DNA of 64,000 bases, from positions 1 to 64,000 of the forward strand of contig NZ_JANRHH010000011.1 in the NCBI RefSeq assembly GCF_030433435.1, given 5' to 3'. The notes below the pieces were generated by a model that was not told where the DNA came from, searched no databases, and saw nothing but the letters and a program-made list of their open reading frames with translations. The DNA is from Polycladomyces subterraneus (GTDB lineage Bacteria > Bacillota > Bacilli > Thermoactinomycetales > JIR-001). The number at the start of each line of letters is the position of its first letter. Positions within the stretch are counted from its first letter, which is position 1. A program made the position numbers and the translations under genes. Of this stretch, positions 1-10,182 are shown piece after piece.

Positions 1-41
1 TGTTTCGTCAACACTTTTTTTTGATGATCATGATCCAACGT

Positions 42-320
42 TTATCCACCCAATAAAAAGCCCTTGACGATCACTAAATACATCAATCCCGGCAAACCGA
101 GCACACCGGTGATAAAGGAAGTCATCAGATTGATGGGAATGCGGAAATGAATCCATTCTCCCACCAGGTTGAACAAAAACAACACGACTGCTCCTATCGC
201 CGTATATAACACCCCGTACCAAATCCACTTGAGTGGTCGCCAGGCGGATCGGCTGAGCAACATAAAAAGGATCGTGCCGCCCGCACCCGCCATTATCCAC
301 CATTTGATTCCCATGTCCAT
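42..320 (-). CDS. bofA: BofA family pro-sigma-K processing inhibitor
   Basis: A 92-residue membrane protein with two or three hydrophobic segments. The C-terminal part (NLMTSFITGVLGLPG and LVIVKGFLL) fits the BofA family, which anchors and inhibits the SpoIVFB protease in the forespore outer membrane during sporulation. I chose the ATG at 320 because an AAGGAGGG ribosome-binding site lies directly upstream (321-330); an in-frame extension to 383 has no such site. It follows recR in the B. subtilis origin order, but here a CPBP protease gene separates the two. It marks the organism as an endospore former. Confidence 0.85.
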   Translation of the reverse strand: MDMGIKWWIMAGAGGTILFMLLSRSAWRPLKWIWYGVLYTAIGAVVLFLFNLVGEWIHFRIPINLMTSFITGVLGLPGLMYLVIVKGFLLGG

Positions 321-396
321 CCCTCCTTTTGGTACAAGCGTATGAAGGAGGACTCGGGAATAGAACAATGGGCGGGGTGACACACGATCCCACGGA

Positions 397-1377
397 CTAT
401 CGATGTAACAATTCCATGATCACCGATGTGGTGTTGTTAACTATATGAAACAAAATGGGCGCCCACAGGCTGCGGAAGAAAGCCTTCAAAGAGCCGAGAA
501 TGAGACCCAGCACTAACAAAGGTGCCAGCAAAGCGACATCCACATGAAACAGCGCAAACAAAACGGAAGATAACAAAACGCTCACCCATACACCGAGTCG
601 ACGCCGCAATACTTCCTGTAAAGCCCCCCGAAACAACATCTCTTCTGCAATGGGCCCGATTATACCCAGCATCACGATTTGACCGGTCAATGCAGCCCAT
701 CCGGATGTTCCAGCCTGGTGAATGCCTTGGGAGATGCTTTCCTCCCGCCACGAATCCAGCTCCAGCGAGAAATATCTGGCGACGGGATGAGTCACCCATT
801 GATCGATCCATTGGAAAAAGATGACCACATACAACAAAATGATGACAATCACCATCCACCCGTAGGAATTCGGACGGCGAAATCCCAACAGATGCAAGCG
901 ATGGCGGAACAAAATCAATCCCAGACCCAAAATGATGAGATGTGGCAAATACGGATACAATAAACTCACACTGCCCCCTGCTCCCGGAAACAATTCAAAG
1001 GGAAGGGAAAGCAGGAGCGATAGGCATTGTACCCAAGCCAAAAAGTAAATCAAATCCCGCCAAGTGATATCCGTAAGCGAACGTTCGTAGGTGAACCGGT
1101 TGACGATGCCAGCAACCAGAAACATGCCGGTTCCCACCACTGTCCACAATGCCCATAAACCATAGGCCAATACCAGCGTCAGGCTCAAGTGATCTCCTTC
1201 GACAATTCGCCATGTACCCGCTGATGTTTTTTCCCAGTCCAAAGAGGCATACTCCATCGGAATCATCGTGAGAAAGCTGAGTGACAGCATCCAGGCGGAT
1301 ATCAACTGCAACTTGGCCGAAGTCTTTTGTGAACGGGGCCCGATGGGGGGAGGGGTGGAAATCATCGGTGTCTGCAT
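397..1377 (-). CDS. CPBP family intramembrane glutamic endopeptidase
   Basis: A polytopic membrane protein of 326 residues. The C-terminal half carries the CPBP (Abi/CaaX-like) signature motifs: EEMLFRG with the catalytic Glu pair, then FALFHVD, then HIVNNTT. These are the metal-free glutamic protease residues of the Rce1/CPBP fold. The N-terminal half has about four more hydrophobic helices. The ATG at 1377 has AAGGAG nine bases upstream; a GTG at 1395 also opens the frame but lies inside that ribosome-binding site. The gene sits between recR and bofA, where B. subtilis has only yaaL. The substrate cannot be told from the sequence. Confidence 0.8.
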   Translation of the reverse strand: MQTPMISTPPPIGPRSQKTSAKLQLISAWMLSLSFLTMIPMEYASLDWEKTSAGTWRIVEGDHLSLTLVLAYGLWALWTVVGTGMFLVAGIVNRFTYERSLTDITWRDLIYFLAWVQCLSLLLSLPFELFPGAGGSVSLLYPYLPHLIILGLGLILFRHRLHLLGFRRPNSYGWMVIVIILLYVVIFFQWIDQWVTHPVARYFSLELDSWREESISQGIHQAGTSGWAALTGQIVMLGIIGPIAEEMLFRGALQEVLRRRLGVWVSVLLSSVLFALFHVDVALLAPLLVLGLILGSLKAFFRSLWAPILFHIVNNTTSVIMELLHR

Positions 1378-1404
1378 GGTGAAACGCTCCTTCACACAAA
1401 TGCT

Positions 1405-2001
1405 TTATAGCTCCCGTCGACCTTCCAGCGCCTTGGTCAACGTCACCTCGTCCGCATATTCCAAATCCCCGCCTACGGGCAATCCATGGGCGATCCGGGT
1501 AACGCGCAGCCCGAACGGCTTGACCAATTTGGCCAAATACATCGCGGTTGCTTCCCCTTCAATATTGGGGTTGGTGGCCAAGATCAACTCTTGCACTGTT
1601 TCATCTTCCAGCCGCTTTAACAGTTCCGGGATCTTCAACTCATCCGGACCGATCCCTTCCATGGGTGATATGGCTCCATGCAGAACATGGTACAACCCAT
1701 TGTACTCCCGTGTTCGTTCCATCGCCATCACGTCACGGGGGTCCTGCACGACACAAATCGTCGACCGGTCACGATGCTTGTCACTGCAAATGGAACATAC
1801 TTCCCGGTCGCTGATGTTATTGCAAACTGCACAAAAGCGCAGATCACGTTTGGCACGGACGAGTGCCTTGGCCAGATCCAGTACATCTTCCTCTTCCATT
1901 TTCAATACAAAAAAGGCCAGGCGTTGGGCCGTCTTCGGTCCAATGCCCGGCAGCCTCATAAAACCTTCGATCAACTTGGAGATGGGTTCAGGTACGTACA
2001 C
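1405..2001 (-). CDS. recR: Recombination mediator protein RecR
   Basis: RecR (198 residues) forms a ring that works with RecO and RecF to load RecA at gaps. The sequence shows the N-terminal helix-hairpin-helix ([12 protein letters not shown]), the Cys4 zinc finger (CAVC about residue 55 and CSIC about residue 70) and the Toprim region ([14 protein letters not shown]). GTG at 2001 gives the family-like N-terminus [10 protein letters not shown] and has GGAG nine bases upstream. An in-frame GTG at 2007 is too close to that site. It lies downstream of dnaX and yaaK in the usual order. Confidence 0.93.
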   Translation of the reverse strand: MYVPEPISKLIEGFMRLPGIGPKTAQRLAFFVLKMEEEDVLDLAKALVRAKRDLRFCAVCNNISDREVCSICSDKHRDRSTICVVQDPRDVMAMERTREYNGLYHVLHGAISPMEGIGPDELKIPELLKRLEDETVQELILATNPNIEGEATAMYLAKLVKPFGLRVTRIAHGLPVGGDLEYADEVTLTKALEGRREL

Positions 2002-2047
2002 TTCCACGCACTCCTGATGCCTTTATTTTATGGATGCAACCATGCCG

Positions 2048-2362
2048 TTAGAACAAACCGGGCAAATTGAGTCCACCAGTAAATTTACCGAGGTCCTGGG
2101 CGATCAGTTCGTCCGTTTTCTTCAGGGCATCTTGGAAAGCGGCCGTGATGAGATCCTGCAGCATTTCCACATCGTCCGGATCTACCACTTCCGGAGCGAT
2201 TTCCACAGAAACCAACTGCTTGTGACCATTCATCACTACTTTGACGACACCGCCCCCCGCTGTGCCTTCCACTTCTTTTTTACCCAGTTCTTCCTGCGCT
2301 TTTTGCATCTGCTCCTGCATTTTTTTCACTTGTTTCATCATTTGGTTCATGTTCCGCATCAT
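2048..2362 (-). CDS. YbaB/EbfC family nucleoid-associated protein
   Basis: A 104-residue protein with a Met/Gln-rich amphipathic N-terminal helix ([18 protein letters not shown]) followed by the compact EbfC core ([20 protein letters not shown]). The family binds DNA as a dimer and is nearly always encoded between dnaX and recR, as here (yaaK in B. subtilis). The start ATG at 2362 has AGGAGG eight bases upstream. Its precise role is unsettled even in model organisms. Confidence 0.92.
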   Translation of the reverse strand: MMRNMNQMMKQVKKMQEQMQKAQEELGKKEVEGTAGGGVVKVVMNGHKQLVSVEIAPEVVDPDDVEMLQDLITAAFQDALKKTDELIAQDLGKFTGGLNLPGLF

Positions 2363-2409
2363 GGTCCATTCCTCCTATCGGCCGAATTGCCTGCAGTTAT
2401 CCTTTTATT

Positions 2410-4119
2410 TTAATCGACCACTTCCACCAAATCCTCACCGAACAACTCCACCGCTTTTTGCATGACATCGTCGGATTGGGGGGCATCGGCGTCCTTTCCC
2501 TCTTCCGCCGCAGCAGACATTTCGGCGATCGAATCGGAAAGTGCATCCCAATCCTGGCGCATCACCGTGATCAACCGGAACGAGCGACCCAGCACATCCT
2601 GCATCACCTGTTCAATTAATGATTTGTTTGTCTCTTTTTCCGTGGTTTCCCGGTGAATTTTGTTTTTGAACGCTACGACTACAGTATCCTTTGAAGCCAT
2701 CACAGGGTCCCCATCGACCAGCCATGCATGAACCGTGATTTTCCGCTCTTTTACTTTTTGCAAAATATCCGGCCACCACTGCTTGACATGGCGAAAGGTT
2801 TCTGTGTCTGATTGTTGCAACAAACTCTTCCATTGATCTTGTTGGACAGACGCGCCGGCAGTACGCGACGACGCTTTTTTGGGGGGCTCGTGGCGACGGA
2901 ATCCCGCGGTTTGTGGCGAACTTTGAACGGCAACTTGCCCCTGAATGGCCTCAAGCCGCCCCTCCAACTGACGGATTCGTTCCTCAAGACAGCGAATCGT
3001 ATCAGAGGGGACGACTTCCTCCTTCTCGTCCGATGCGGACTGCGACTGTGCAGCGTTCACAATAGCCAGCTCCAGGACAATCCTCGGATGCGGCGTCCAT
3101 TTCATTTGTTGCTGATACGCAATCAAGCCGTCCATCACCGCGGACAACCGGCTGACAGACCATTTTTCCGCCAATTCCGTCCACAGATGATCATGAAGAC
3201 GATCCTTCACTTCCGGCAATTGAGGAGCGGTCTTCATCAGCAACAAATCACGGCAGGCATGGATCAAGTCTTGCAAAAGACGTTCCGGCTCCAAACCACC
3301 CATAATCAGTCGGTCTGCCCGTTCAAGCGCTGCAGCAGCATCGGAATGGGCCAAAGCACTCAAAATCCCCGCCAAATCGGTACGGGAGACAGAACCGGTC
3401 ACGGCCAATACCGTTTCCTCATCCACTTGCCGGCCGCCGAATGCCAGTACCTGATCCAATAAACTCAATGCATCCCGCATTCCCCCGTCCGCGGCAAGTG
3501 CAATCTGATGCAACGCATTCTCATCCGCTTTCACGGATTGCGCCTCGCAGATATATCGAAGACGATTGACAATCTCCGGCAATGCGATCCGGCGAAACGC
3601 AAACCGTTGGCAACGGGAAACAATGGTCTGCGGCAATTTGTGCGGTTCGGTCGTGGCCAGGATAAAAATCACATGCCCCGGCGGCTCTTCCAGCGTTTTC
3701 AGCAAAGCATTGAACGCTTCTGTCGTCAACATGTGCACTTCGTCGATAATATAGACTTTGTAACGCACTTCGGTCGGGGCGTACTTCACTTTGTCCCGCA
3801 AATCCCGAATTTCATCGACGCCCCGGTTGGATGCCGCATCGATTTCCACAACATCCATTAAGGAACCTTCGGTGATGCGACGACATGTCTGACAATCATT
3901 GCACGGCTCCGGAGCAGGACCTTTCTCACAGTTGACAGCCTTGGCCATGATTTTGGCCGCACTGGTCTTGCCGGTTCCCCTTGGACCGCTGAACAGATAG
4001 GCATGCGAAAAAGATCCTTCTGCCAATGCATTCTGCAATGTTCGAGTGATGTGTTCTTGGCCGACAAGATCCCGAAAGGTCTGCGGCCGCCAAACACGGT
4101 ACAATGCCCGATACGACAA
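2410..4119 (-). CDS. dnaX: DNA polymerase III subunit gamma/tau
   Basis: Clamp-loader ATPase of 569 residues. The AAA+ domain has Walker A GPRGTGKTSAAK near residue 45, a four-cysteine zinc module (CEKG...CNDCQTC) near residues 62-77, and Walker B/sensor IIDEVHMLTTEA. Domain III follows, then a variable tau-like C-terminal part holding a coiled coil (CLEERIRQLEGRLEAIQ). I prefer TTG at 4119, giving MSYRALYRVWRPQ as in B. subtilis DnaX, with GGAG eight bases upstream. GTG 4128 and ATG 4125 are also in frame but overlap that ribosome-binding site. It is followed by yaaK and recR in one direction. Confidence 0.93.
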   Translation of the reverse strand: MSYRALYRVWRPQTFRDLVGQEHITRTLQNALAEGSFSHAYLFSGPRGTGKTSAAKIMAKAVNCEKGPAPEPCNDCQTCRRITEGSLMDVVEIDAASNRGVDEIRDLRDKVKYAPTEVRYKVYIIDEVHMLTTEAFNALLKTLEEPPGHVIFILATTEPHKLPQTIVSRCQRFAFRRIALPEIVNRLRYICEAQSVKADENALHQIALAADGGMRDALSLLDQVLAFGGRQVDEETVLAVTGSVSRTDLAGILSALAHSDAAAALERADRLIMGGLEPERLLQDLIHACRDLLLMKTAPQLPEVKDRLHDHLWTELAEKWSVSRLSAVMDGLIAYQQQMKWTPHPRIVLELAIVNAAQSQSASDEKEEVVPSDTIRCLEERIRQLEGRLEAIQGQVAVQSSPQTAGFRRHEPPKKASSRTAGASVQQDQWKSLLQQSDTETFRHVKQWWPDILQKVKERKITVHAWLVDGDPVMASKDTVVVAFKNKIHRETTEKETNKSLIEQVMQDVLGRSFRLITVMRQDWDALSDSIAEMSAAAEEGKDADAPQSDDVMQKAVELFGEDLVEVVD

Positions 4120-4282
4120 AACCATCACTCCAGTATTCGTACGTGGAGATCCCTCTATCCTTTGTCGACTCCATCATACTACAGTTGGCCCTTTTTTTCC
4201 AAAAGGAAAAAGCCGCCCAAGCGGCAAACCTTCGGAAGGGAGAATCTCTCCTGCGAACAGCGCAATCAATGGATCCTTTCCC

Positions 4283-5716
4283 TTAATCGATATACGGCAA
4301 CAATACCGTAAAAACAGTTCCCCATTCTTTGGAGGAGACGCGAATCATACCTCCGATTTCGTGAATGATTTTTTGACAAACGGGCAACCCAAGACCGGTT
4401 CCGTTTTCTTTGGTCGTAAAAAACGGGTCAAAGATCTTGTCCAACGCATAAGCGGGAATGCCCGGTCCGGTATCCTGCACATCGACAGCCAGTTTTTGTT
4501 CCGCTTCCTCCAACCTGATTCGCACGGTCAGCATTCCGCCTTCCCCCATGGCTTCAATCGCGTTTTTGCACAGATTGAGAAATACCTGCTTTAATAGCTC
4601 ACTATCCGCTACGACCAGGGGGAAAAGGGAGCGTTCCGTCACAAAATGGACTTCCATGTTATGTAAGAGCGCTTCATTTTCAACAATGGGTAGCATTTCG
4701 TTCCAAACATCGGTGACTTGAAGCGGGCGGAGTTTGATATTGCGCGGTTTGCTGAGGAGTAGAAATTCGCTGACCAAACTGTTGATCCGGTTGATTTCAC
4801 GGAGCATGATCTCCGTATATCCCTGTTCTTTTACATGTCCCTTTTCCTTGAGGGCATATTTGATCACTTGCAAAAAACCTTTGATCGAAGTCAGTGGATT
4901 CCGAATTTCGTGGGCGGTGCCAGCGGCAATCTGACCGATTGTCGCCAAACGGTCGTTGCGTTGGATTTGTTCCTCCAACAAACGCAAGTTGGTCATATCT
5001 TTCAATACCATGTATGCTCCCAAGATACGACCTGTTTCGTCCCACAAGGTATGAGCGTCGACCAGAAGATGCACTTGTTTGTCACCGATCGTCCATGTCG
5101 CCGCATAATTTCGGGTCGGGATGCCGGTCAATGCTTTTTCGAGCACATTCTGCTCTTCCGCGGGTGATACATGGTTCATCAGCTTATCGAACGGCTGATG
5201 AACCAGTTTGGCCCTTTGAACGCCGAACAAATCGCATGCCGCTCTGTTGATCTCCGTCAAATTCCCGTGGTTGTCCACCAGCACGATTCCGAGATGGATA
5301 TCGGAGATCAAGTGGTCAGCAAATCGTTGCAGCAAATGAGGCCAGATCTGCCGGGTGATCCGGTTGAAAAACAGGAGATGATATCGACGTTGCCCGTCCC
5401 ACCCACGAACCATTTGCACATCCGTGGAATAATAACTCCCATCTCTTGCGATGACACTGCCGAGTACCTGTTGATACCAAGCACAGGAACTGTCGGCACG
5501 GTGAATGAAATCAACCGCTTCTTTGGAGATGGTGACAAATTGGGTGAAAGGTTTTCCCTCCACCTCTTCCCTGTCACGCCGGATGGAATGCAATAAAACC
5601 GGATTTACCGCGACGACGTTTCCGCGGTCATCCACCACCATGACAGCTTGGGGCATCTGCTCCAACCAGGCGACTAACTGTCTCAGCTCCATATCGAGAT
5701 GAAACCCGATGGGCAC
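4283..5716 (-). CDS. PAS-domain sensor histidine kinase (sporulation-kinase-like)
   Basis: A soluble kinase of 477 residues with no membrane segment. Two PAS domains (about residues 10-120 and 125-245) precede a HisKA dimerisation domain with the H-box HEIRNPLTSIKGF and a HATPase domain with N-box NLCKNAIEAM, G1 DTGPGIP and G2 GTGLGLPVCQ. This layout resembles the cytoplasmic orphan kinases that feed the Spo0A phosphorelay (KinA/KinE types). No response regulator gene is adjacent, which fits an orphan kinase; the sporulation link is inference. The start is GTG at 5716 with GGGGGAGG upstream. Confidence 0.85.
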   Translation of the reverse strand: MPIGFHLDMELRQLVAWLEQMPQAVMVVDDRGNVVAVNPVLLHSIRRDREEVEGKPFTQFVTISKEAVDFIHRADSSCAWYQQVLGSVIARDGSYYSTDVQMVRGWDGQRRYHLLFFNRITRQIWPHLLQRFADHLISDIHLGIVLVDNHGNLTEINRAACDLFGVQRAKLVHQPFDKLMNHVSPAEEQNVLEKALTGIPTRNYAATWTIGDKQVHLLVDAHTLWDETGRILGAYMVLKDMTNLRLLEEQIQRNDRLATIGQIAAGTAHEIRNPLTSIKGFLQVIKYALKEKGHVKEQGYTEIMLREINRINSLVSEFLLLSKPRNIKLRPLQVTDVWNEMLPIVENEALLHNMEVHFVTERSLFPLVVADSELLKQVFLNLCKNAIEAMGEGGMLTVRIRLEEAEQKLAVDVQDTGPGIPAYALDKIFDPFFTTKENGTGLGLPVCQKIIHEIGGMIRVSSKEWGTVFTVLLPYID

Positions 5717-5881
5717 CCCATGCCACCTCCCCCCTTTGCCGCAGAAATCGTCGTCTATCCATCCCGAGATGCAGTTTCTTCCGTTTCCATCCGCAATCGT
5801 TTCATCCTACAATTTATTTCTCGTTCCGGGTGCATCTTCCTTCTAAGAATGGAAATTTTTTGCCGTTCGTTCCCCACATAT

Positions 5882-5924
5882 AAAAAAAGGAAAGCATGGC
5901 ATCCTACAGAGACACCATGCTTTC
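5882..5924 (-). terminator. Rho-independent terminator of SRP RNA
   Basis: Eleven-base arms (5889-5899 and 5914-5924; GGAAAGCATGG and its complement) are followed on the minus strand by a run of seven U at 5888-5882. It lies just past the SRP RNA 3' end. Confidence 0.9.
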
Positions 5925-5934
5925 CCGCTTATGT

Positions 5935-6207
5935 ATACCGCGCACCCGCCTTCGACCTTTCCGCCCGGGCGGCTCCTGAGCAACCGACTCAGATCAGGCA
6001 CCCCTGCGGCACACGAGAGGTCTTCCTTAGTGCTGCTTCCGTCAGGACCTGACACGGTTCGGAAGTTCTCGTTGCGCAGGACCCAATCCTCAACATCGCT
6101 TACCCAGACCTGGCCCCACACGGAGAAGGCCTCAGGACGGGAATTCGACCCCGCTAATGCGGATTGCGGGTTACAGGGCACCGCAAGTTCCCCGTCTAGC
6201 GCGGTTC
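5935..6207 (-). ncRNA. ffs: Signal recognition particle RNA, large Gram-positive type
   Basis: The minus strand carries the conserved SRP helix-8 core GTCAGGTCCTGACGGAAGCA (ending near 6034) and an Alu domain near the 5' end (GGTGCCCTGTAACCCGC). The 5' AACCGCGC (6206-6199) pairs with GCGCGGT at 5943-5937, which closes the molecule at about 273 nt, the size of the B. subtilis scr RNA. The order tadA-tRNA-Ser-SRP RNA-dnaX matches the Bacillus arrangement. Ends are estimated from the closing helix. Confidence 0.92.
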
Positions 6208-6209
6208 TT

Positions 6210-6242
6210 ATATGGTAACACATTTTCTCCTTATTTACAACG
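6210..6242 (-). promoter_or_regulatory. Probable promoter of SRP RNA
   Basis: On the minus strand TTGTAA, a 17-base spacer and TACCAT lie immediately before the predicted RNA 5' end. The boxes are imperfect but the position is right. Confidence 0.45.
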
Positions 6243-6315
6243 AGCGGAAGGATTTGCTACTTGGGAATACAAAAAAGCCGCCCTAAAAAGTGGCGACTCA
6301 CTAACATCATGTACG

Positions 6316-6411
<96 letters not shown>

Positions 6412-6497
6412 ACGGGTTGAACTGATGTACTGGACATTACATAATCTTAAGGGTTAACTGTCGAGAAGTCAAGGGGAAATCCATCCAGAGGACCCTT

Positions 6498-6986
<489 letters not shown>

Positions 6987-7403
6987 TTAATTTTGGTCGC
7001 AGTCAGCACAACGTCCGTAAATTTCAAAACGATGTCCGGTGATGTGGAAGTCCTCGGGTTGACCCAAAATGGCATTCATGGGGCAAATCTCCAATTTGCG
7101 CGTCCGTCCGCATTCGGTACAGATCAAATGGTGATGGTGAGTATCGCCTTCGCAACGGAAGCGATACCGCCGCTCACCATCCCAATCCGTCCCTTCCAAA
7201 ATGCCCAGATCCTCAAATAGAGAAAGGTTGCGGTACACCGTGTCGAAACTCAAGCCCGGGTAAGTTTTCTGCATGTGGTCCAATACTTCTTTAGCGGACA
7301 GATAGCGATTCTCTTCTGCAAATAACTGCACCATCATTTCCCGTTTTCCTGTGAATTTATACCCGTTTGCCTTCAATTTCTCCAGTGCACGTCGATAATC
7401 CAT
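6987..7403 (-). CDS. zur: Fur-family zinc uptake regulator (Zur)
   Basis: A 138-residue Fur-family repressor. The N-terminal winged helix includes SAKEVLDHMQKTYPG and the DTVYRNLSLFEDLGI recognition region. The C-terminal metal domain has a THHHHLIC cluster and two CxxC pairs (CTEC and CADC) for the structural zinc. I call it Zur rather than Fur or PerR because it is the last gene of a znuA-znuC-znuB operon and a Zur-type box precedes znuA. It would repress its own operon when zinc is replete. It starts at ATG 7403, 36 bases after znuB. Confidence 0.88.
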   Translation of the reverse strand: MDYRRALEKLKANGYKFTGKREMMVQLFAEENRYLSAKEVLDHMQKTYPGLSFDTVYRNLSLFEDLGILEGTDWDGERRYRFRCEGDTHHHHLICTECGRTRKLEICPMNAILGQPEDFHITGHRFEIYGRCADCDQN

Positions 7404-7439
7404 CCCGATCCGCTCCCATTCCCATTGTTGGAAAAAGGT

Positions 7440-8309
7440 TCATTCGACCGCTTGTTCCCGTTTCATCCAACGGTACCGGACGAACTGCCGGAGCCGTTTC
7501 AACAGGATCGTCAACAACAGCCAGCCAACGGCGATCAGCACAATGGTGCCACCGGGGGCCAAATCGAAATAAAAAGAACAGATCAATCCGCTGATGACGG
7601 ATGTTTCCGCAAATAGTACGGAGAGCATAACAGTTTGCCGAAAACTTTGCGCCAATTGCAAGCTGGCGGCCACCGGCAATGTCATCAGCGCTGAGACCAG
7701 CAAGATACCCACAACACGTACCGATGCCGTGATCACAAGTGCGACTAACAGGATGAAAACCAAATTGATTCCGCGACGGGGAATGCCCGAAAGATACGCA
7801 CTCTCCTCGTCAAACGAGAGAGCGAACAGTTCCTTAAACAAAAGTGCAATCGTCAATGCGACGATGATCCCGACCGCCACTACCCATTTCACATCGTCCT
7901 CGTTCACGGCGATGATCGAACCGAACAAATATCCCATGACATTGACATTAAACCCGTCTCCGGCACTGATCAGTACCACACCGAGCCCGATCCCGCCGGA
8001 GAGAATAATGGGAATTGCCAACTCCTGATACGAACGATACAACCGACGCAACTGCTCGACGAACAATGCACCAGCCACGGAAAAAGCGGTCCCCATATAG
8101 AGCGGGTTGAATGATTGAAACCAAGGAAATTCCCTCTGCAAAAGCAAGCCGGCGGCAACCCCCGACAGTGTCACGTGTGACAATGCATCCGCAATCAGTG
8201 ACAACCGACGAACTACCAAAAACACGCCGACCAACGGTGAGATCAGTCCAACGATCACTCCAGCCAGCAATGCATGCCGCATAAACTCATATTGCCACAT
8301 CGCTTCCAT
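7440..8309 (-). CDS. znuB: Zinc ABC transporter permease
   Basis: An ABC-3 family permease of about 289 residues with eight or so hydrophobic helices. The N-terminus MEAMWQYEFMRHALLAG matches ZnuB/MntB-type permeases, and the ADALSHVTLSGVA motif lies in the second helix. The open frame extends to ATG 8402, which overlaps the znuC stop as ATGA, but that would add 31 basic residues not usual in the family and lacks a ribosome-binding site. I therefore favour 8309; translational coupling from 8402 remains possible. It forms the membrane channel for Zn2+ with ZnuC and ZnuA. Confidence 0.88.
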   Translation of the reverse strand: MEAMWQYEFMRHALLAGVIVGLISPLVGVFLVVRRLSLIADALSHVTLSGVAAGLLLQREFPWFQSFNPLYMGTAFSVAGALFVEQLRRLYRSYQELAIPIILSGGIGLGVVLISAGDGFNVNVMGYLFGSIIAVNEDDVKWVVAVGIIVALTIALLFKELFALSFDEESAYLSGIPRRGINLVFILLVALVITASVRVVGILLVSALMTLPVAASLQLAQSFRQTVMLSVLFAETSVISGLICSFYFDLAPGGTIVLIAVGWLLLTILLKRLRQFVRYRWMKREQAVE

Positions 8310-8398
8310 CGCTTTACGCACTACCTGGGCGTTCTCCCTCCATTTTACCACTTGTGTCAGACACGCCCTAGTACGCGCTTCCCCCTCTCGCTCCATTC

Positions 8399-9187
8399 TC
8401 ATGCACCGACGAACAGGGACATCTCATCAGTCGACTCGTGCTGATGGTCAATCATCTGTACTTCATGGCCGTAAGCAGCTGTCAGAATCTCTTTTTTCTT
8501 CTGGGTAAATTCCTCCGGGTCACCATGGAAGAAAATCCGCTTGTTCAAACAGGCGATCCGATCCACATAGGTGGTGACTGCACCGATATCGTGCGTGACC
8601 AACAACAGCGTCAATCCCTTTTCCCGGTGCAAATGCGTCAGCAACCGATAAAACCGGTCGACCGATTCTGCATCAACCCCAACGGTCGGCTCATCCAGTA
8701 TCAACAGCTCGGGATCACTCACCAATGCGCGTGCAATAAACGCACGTTGTTGTTGTCCTCCGGAAAGGCGACCGATGTTACGGTGGGCCCAATTGCTTAA
8801 CCCCACCTGTTCGATCGCTTCATACACTTTTTGTTTTTCCTTTCTTCCCATCCACCGGAACAAACCCATTTTCCCGTATAATCCTGCGGCCACCACTTCA
8901 AAAACGGTCGCCGGAAACCCCAGATTAAAACTATTGGCTTTCTGGGATACATAGCCGATCTTGTCACGATCGCGAAACCGACTGATGTCCTGTCCCATTA
9001 GGCGAATGTCGCCTGCTTGCGGTTTGAGCCAACCGAGCGCCAATTTGACAAGCGTCGATTTTCCGGATCCGTTCGGCCCGACCAAGGCCAAAAATTCACC
9101 TTGGTGGAGTGTGAGGCTCACATTGTCCAACACTTTTTCATTTTGATACGAAAAATGGACCCGTTCCATCCGAATCATATCCGTCAT
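8399..9187 (-). CDS. znuC: Zinc ABC transporter ATP-binding protein
   Basis: An ABC ATPase of 262 residues with Walker A GPNGSGKST, Q-loop YVSQKANSFN, signature LSGGQQQRAF and Walker B LLILDEPTVGVD followed by the switch His in VTHD. The ATG at 9187 overlaps the znuA stop as ATGA, a sign of translational coupling. It powers the ZnuB permease. The C-terminal tail has several His residues (GHEVQMIDHQHE), common in zinc ABC ATPases. Confidence 0.92.
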   Translation of the reverse strand: MTDMIRMERVHFSYQNEKVLDNVSLTLHQGEFLALVGPNGSGKSTLVKLALGWLKPQAGDIRLMGQDISRFRDRDKIGYVSQKANSFNLGFPATVFEVVAAGLYGKMGLFRWMGRKEKQKVYEAIEQVGLSNWAHRNIGRLSGGQQQRAFIARALVSDPELLILDEPTVGVDAESVDRFYRLLTHLHREKGLTLLLVTHDIGAVTTYVDRIACLNKRIFFHGDPEEFTQKKKEILTAAYGHEVQMIDHQHESTDEMSLFVGA

Positions 9188-10134
9188 GGTTGGACCCCCC
9201 ACGCTTGAGCCAGGTTCTGCCGGTTTTTCTCCATAATCGTGAAGTAGTTCTCCCCGCGTTTGATCTCCTCCGGTGTCAACCCTTCCAGTGGATTGAGCGT
9301 CAAGGACTTCGCCCCGATTTCGCTTTTCAGCGTTTCCGCTGTTTTGGCATTAACCAATGTCTCAAAAAAGATCACATGCACCTTTTCTCGTTTGGCCGTT
9401 TCAACCAACGCCTGCAATTCTTTGGCACTGGGTTCATCGTTCGGAGACAAACCGGCGATGGCGATTTGTTTCAACCCGTAGCGATCCGCCAGATATCCGA
9501 ATGCTGCATGGGAAACCAAAAATGTCTTGACGGGAGTGCGTTTCGCCAGTTCAGCATATGCCCGGTCCAGCTCAGTTAAACGCTGTTGCAACCTCACATA
9601 GTTGGCTTCATACTCCGCTTTGTGACGCTGATCAGCTTGAATCAATCCGTCCCGGATATTGCGTGCCTGGATCATGGCGCGCTTCGGATCGAGCCAAACA
9701 TGCGGATCAACACCGCTGTGCCCGTGTTCATGCACGCCATGATGATCGTCATGTTCCTCCTTGGCATCCAGCAACGGAACTCCTTTGGTTGCGTTCACCT
9801 GCACTGTCCGACTCGGATCGAGCATCTGTTTCGCCTGATCGGCCCATGCTTCTAGCCCCGCACCATTGTAAATGAACACATCCGCTTGGCTCAACCGAGC
9901 CATATCCCGAGTCGACAACTCGAATTCATGCGGTTCCGTCCCCGGCGGAACTAACGCCCGGACGTCGACCCGCTTTCCTCCGATTTGTTCCGCAAAATAA
10001 GCGAGCGGATAAATGCTGGTATATACTGCGATCTTGCCGTTCGCACGACCGGCTGCCTCCGGCTTGGCACATCCCGCCAACGCCGTCAAACTGCAAAGCA
10101 GAACGGCCAACAAACCGAAACCGATCTTTTTCAC
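9184..10134 (-). CDS. znuA: Zinc ABC transporter substrate-binding lipoprotein
   Basis: A cluster A-I metal-binding protein of 316 residues. It begins with a lipoprotein signal peptide (MKKIGFGLLAVLL...LAGC, lipidated Cys about residue 21). A His/Asp-rich loop (HDDHHGVHEHGHSG, about residues 115-130) before the metal ligand region DPHVWLDP is typical of zinc rather than manganese binders. Further conserved positions are in FLVSHAAFGYLADRYG and ETLVNAKTAE. It is the first gene of znuA-znuC-znuB-zur. Confidence 0.93.
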   Translation of the reverse strand: MKKIGFGLLAVLLCSLTALAGCAKPEAAGRANGKIAVYTSIYPLAYFAEQIGGKRVDVRALVPPGTEPHEFELSTRDMARLSQADVFIYNGAGLEAWADQAKQMLDPSRTVQVNATKGVPLLDAKEEHDDHHGVHEHGHSGVDPHVWLDPKRAMIQARNIRDGLIQADQRHKAEYEANYVRLQQRLTELDRAYAELAKRTPVKTFLVSHAAFGYLADRYGLKQIAIAGLSPNDEPSAKELQALVETAKREKVHVIFFETLVNAKTAETLKSEIGAKSLTLNPLEGLTPEEIKRGENYFTIMEKNRQNLAQAWGVQP

Positions 10135-10182
10135 TTTGGCTACCCACCTTTGACATCTTTGTAATAATCTTAGTCATGAATG

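Noticed and set aside
2870-2895. Programmed frameshift in dnaX at CCCCCCAAAAAAG
   Set aside because: The A-run is in the wrong phase for the A AAA AAG slip used in E. coli, and a shift would add about 47 residues rather than stop quickly. Transcriptional slippage cannot be excluded but has no support.
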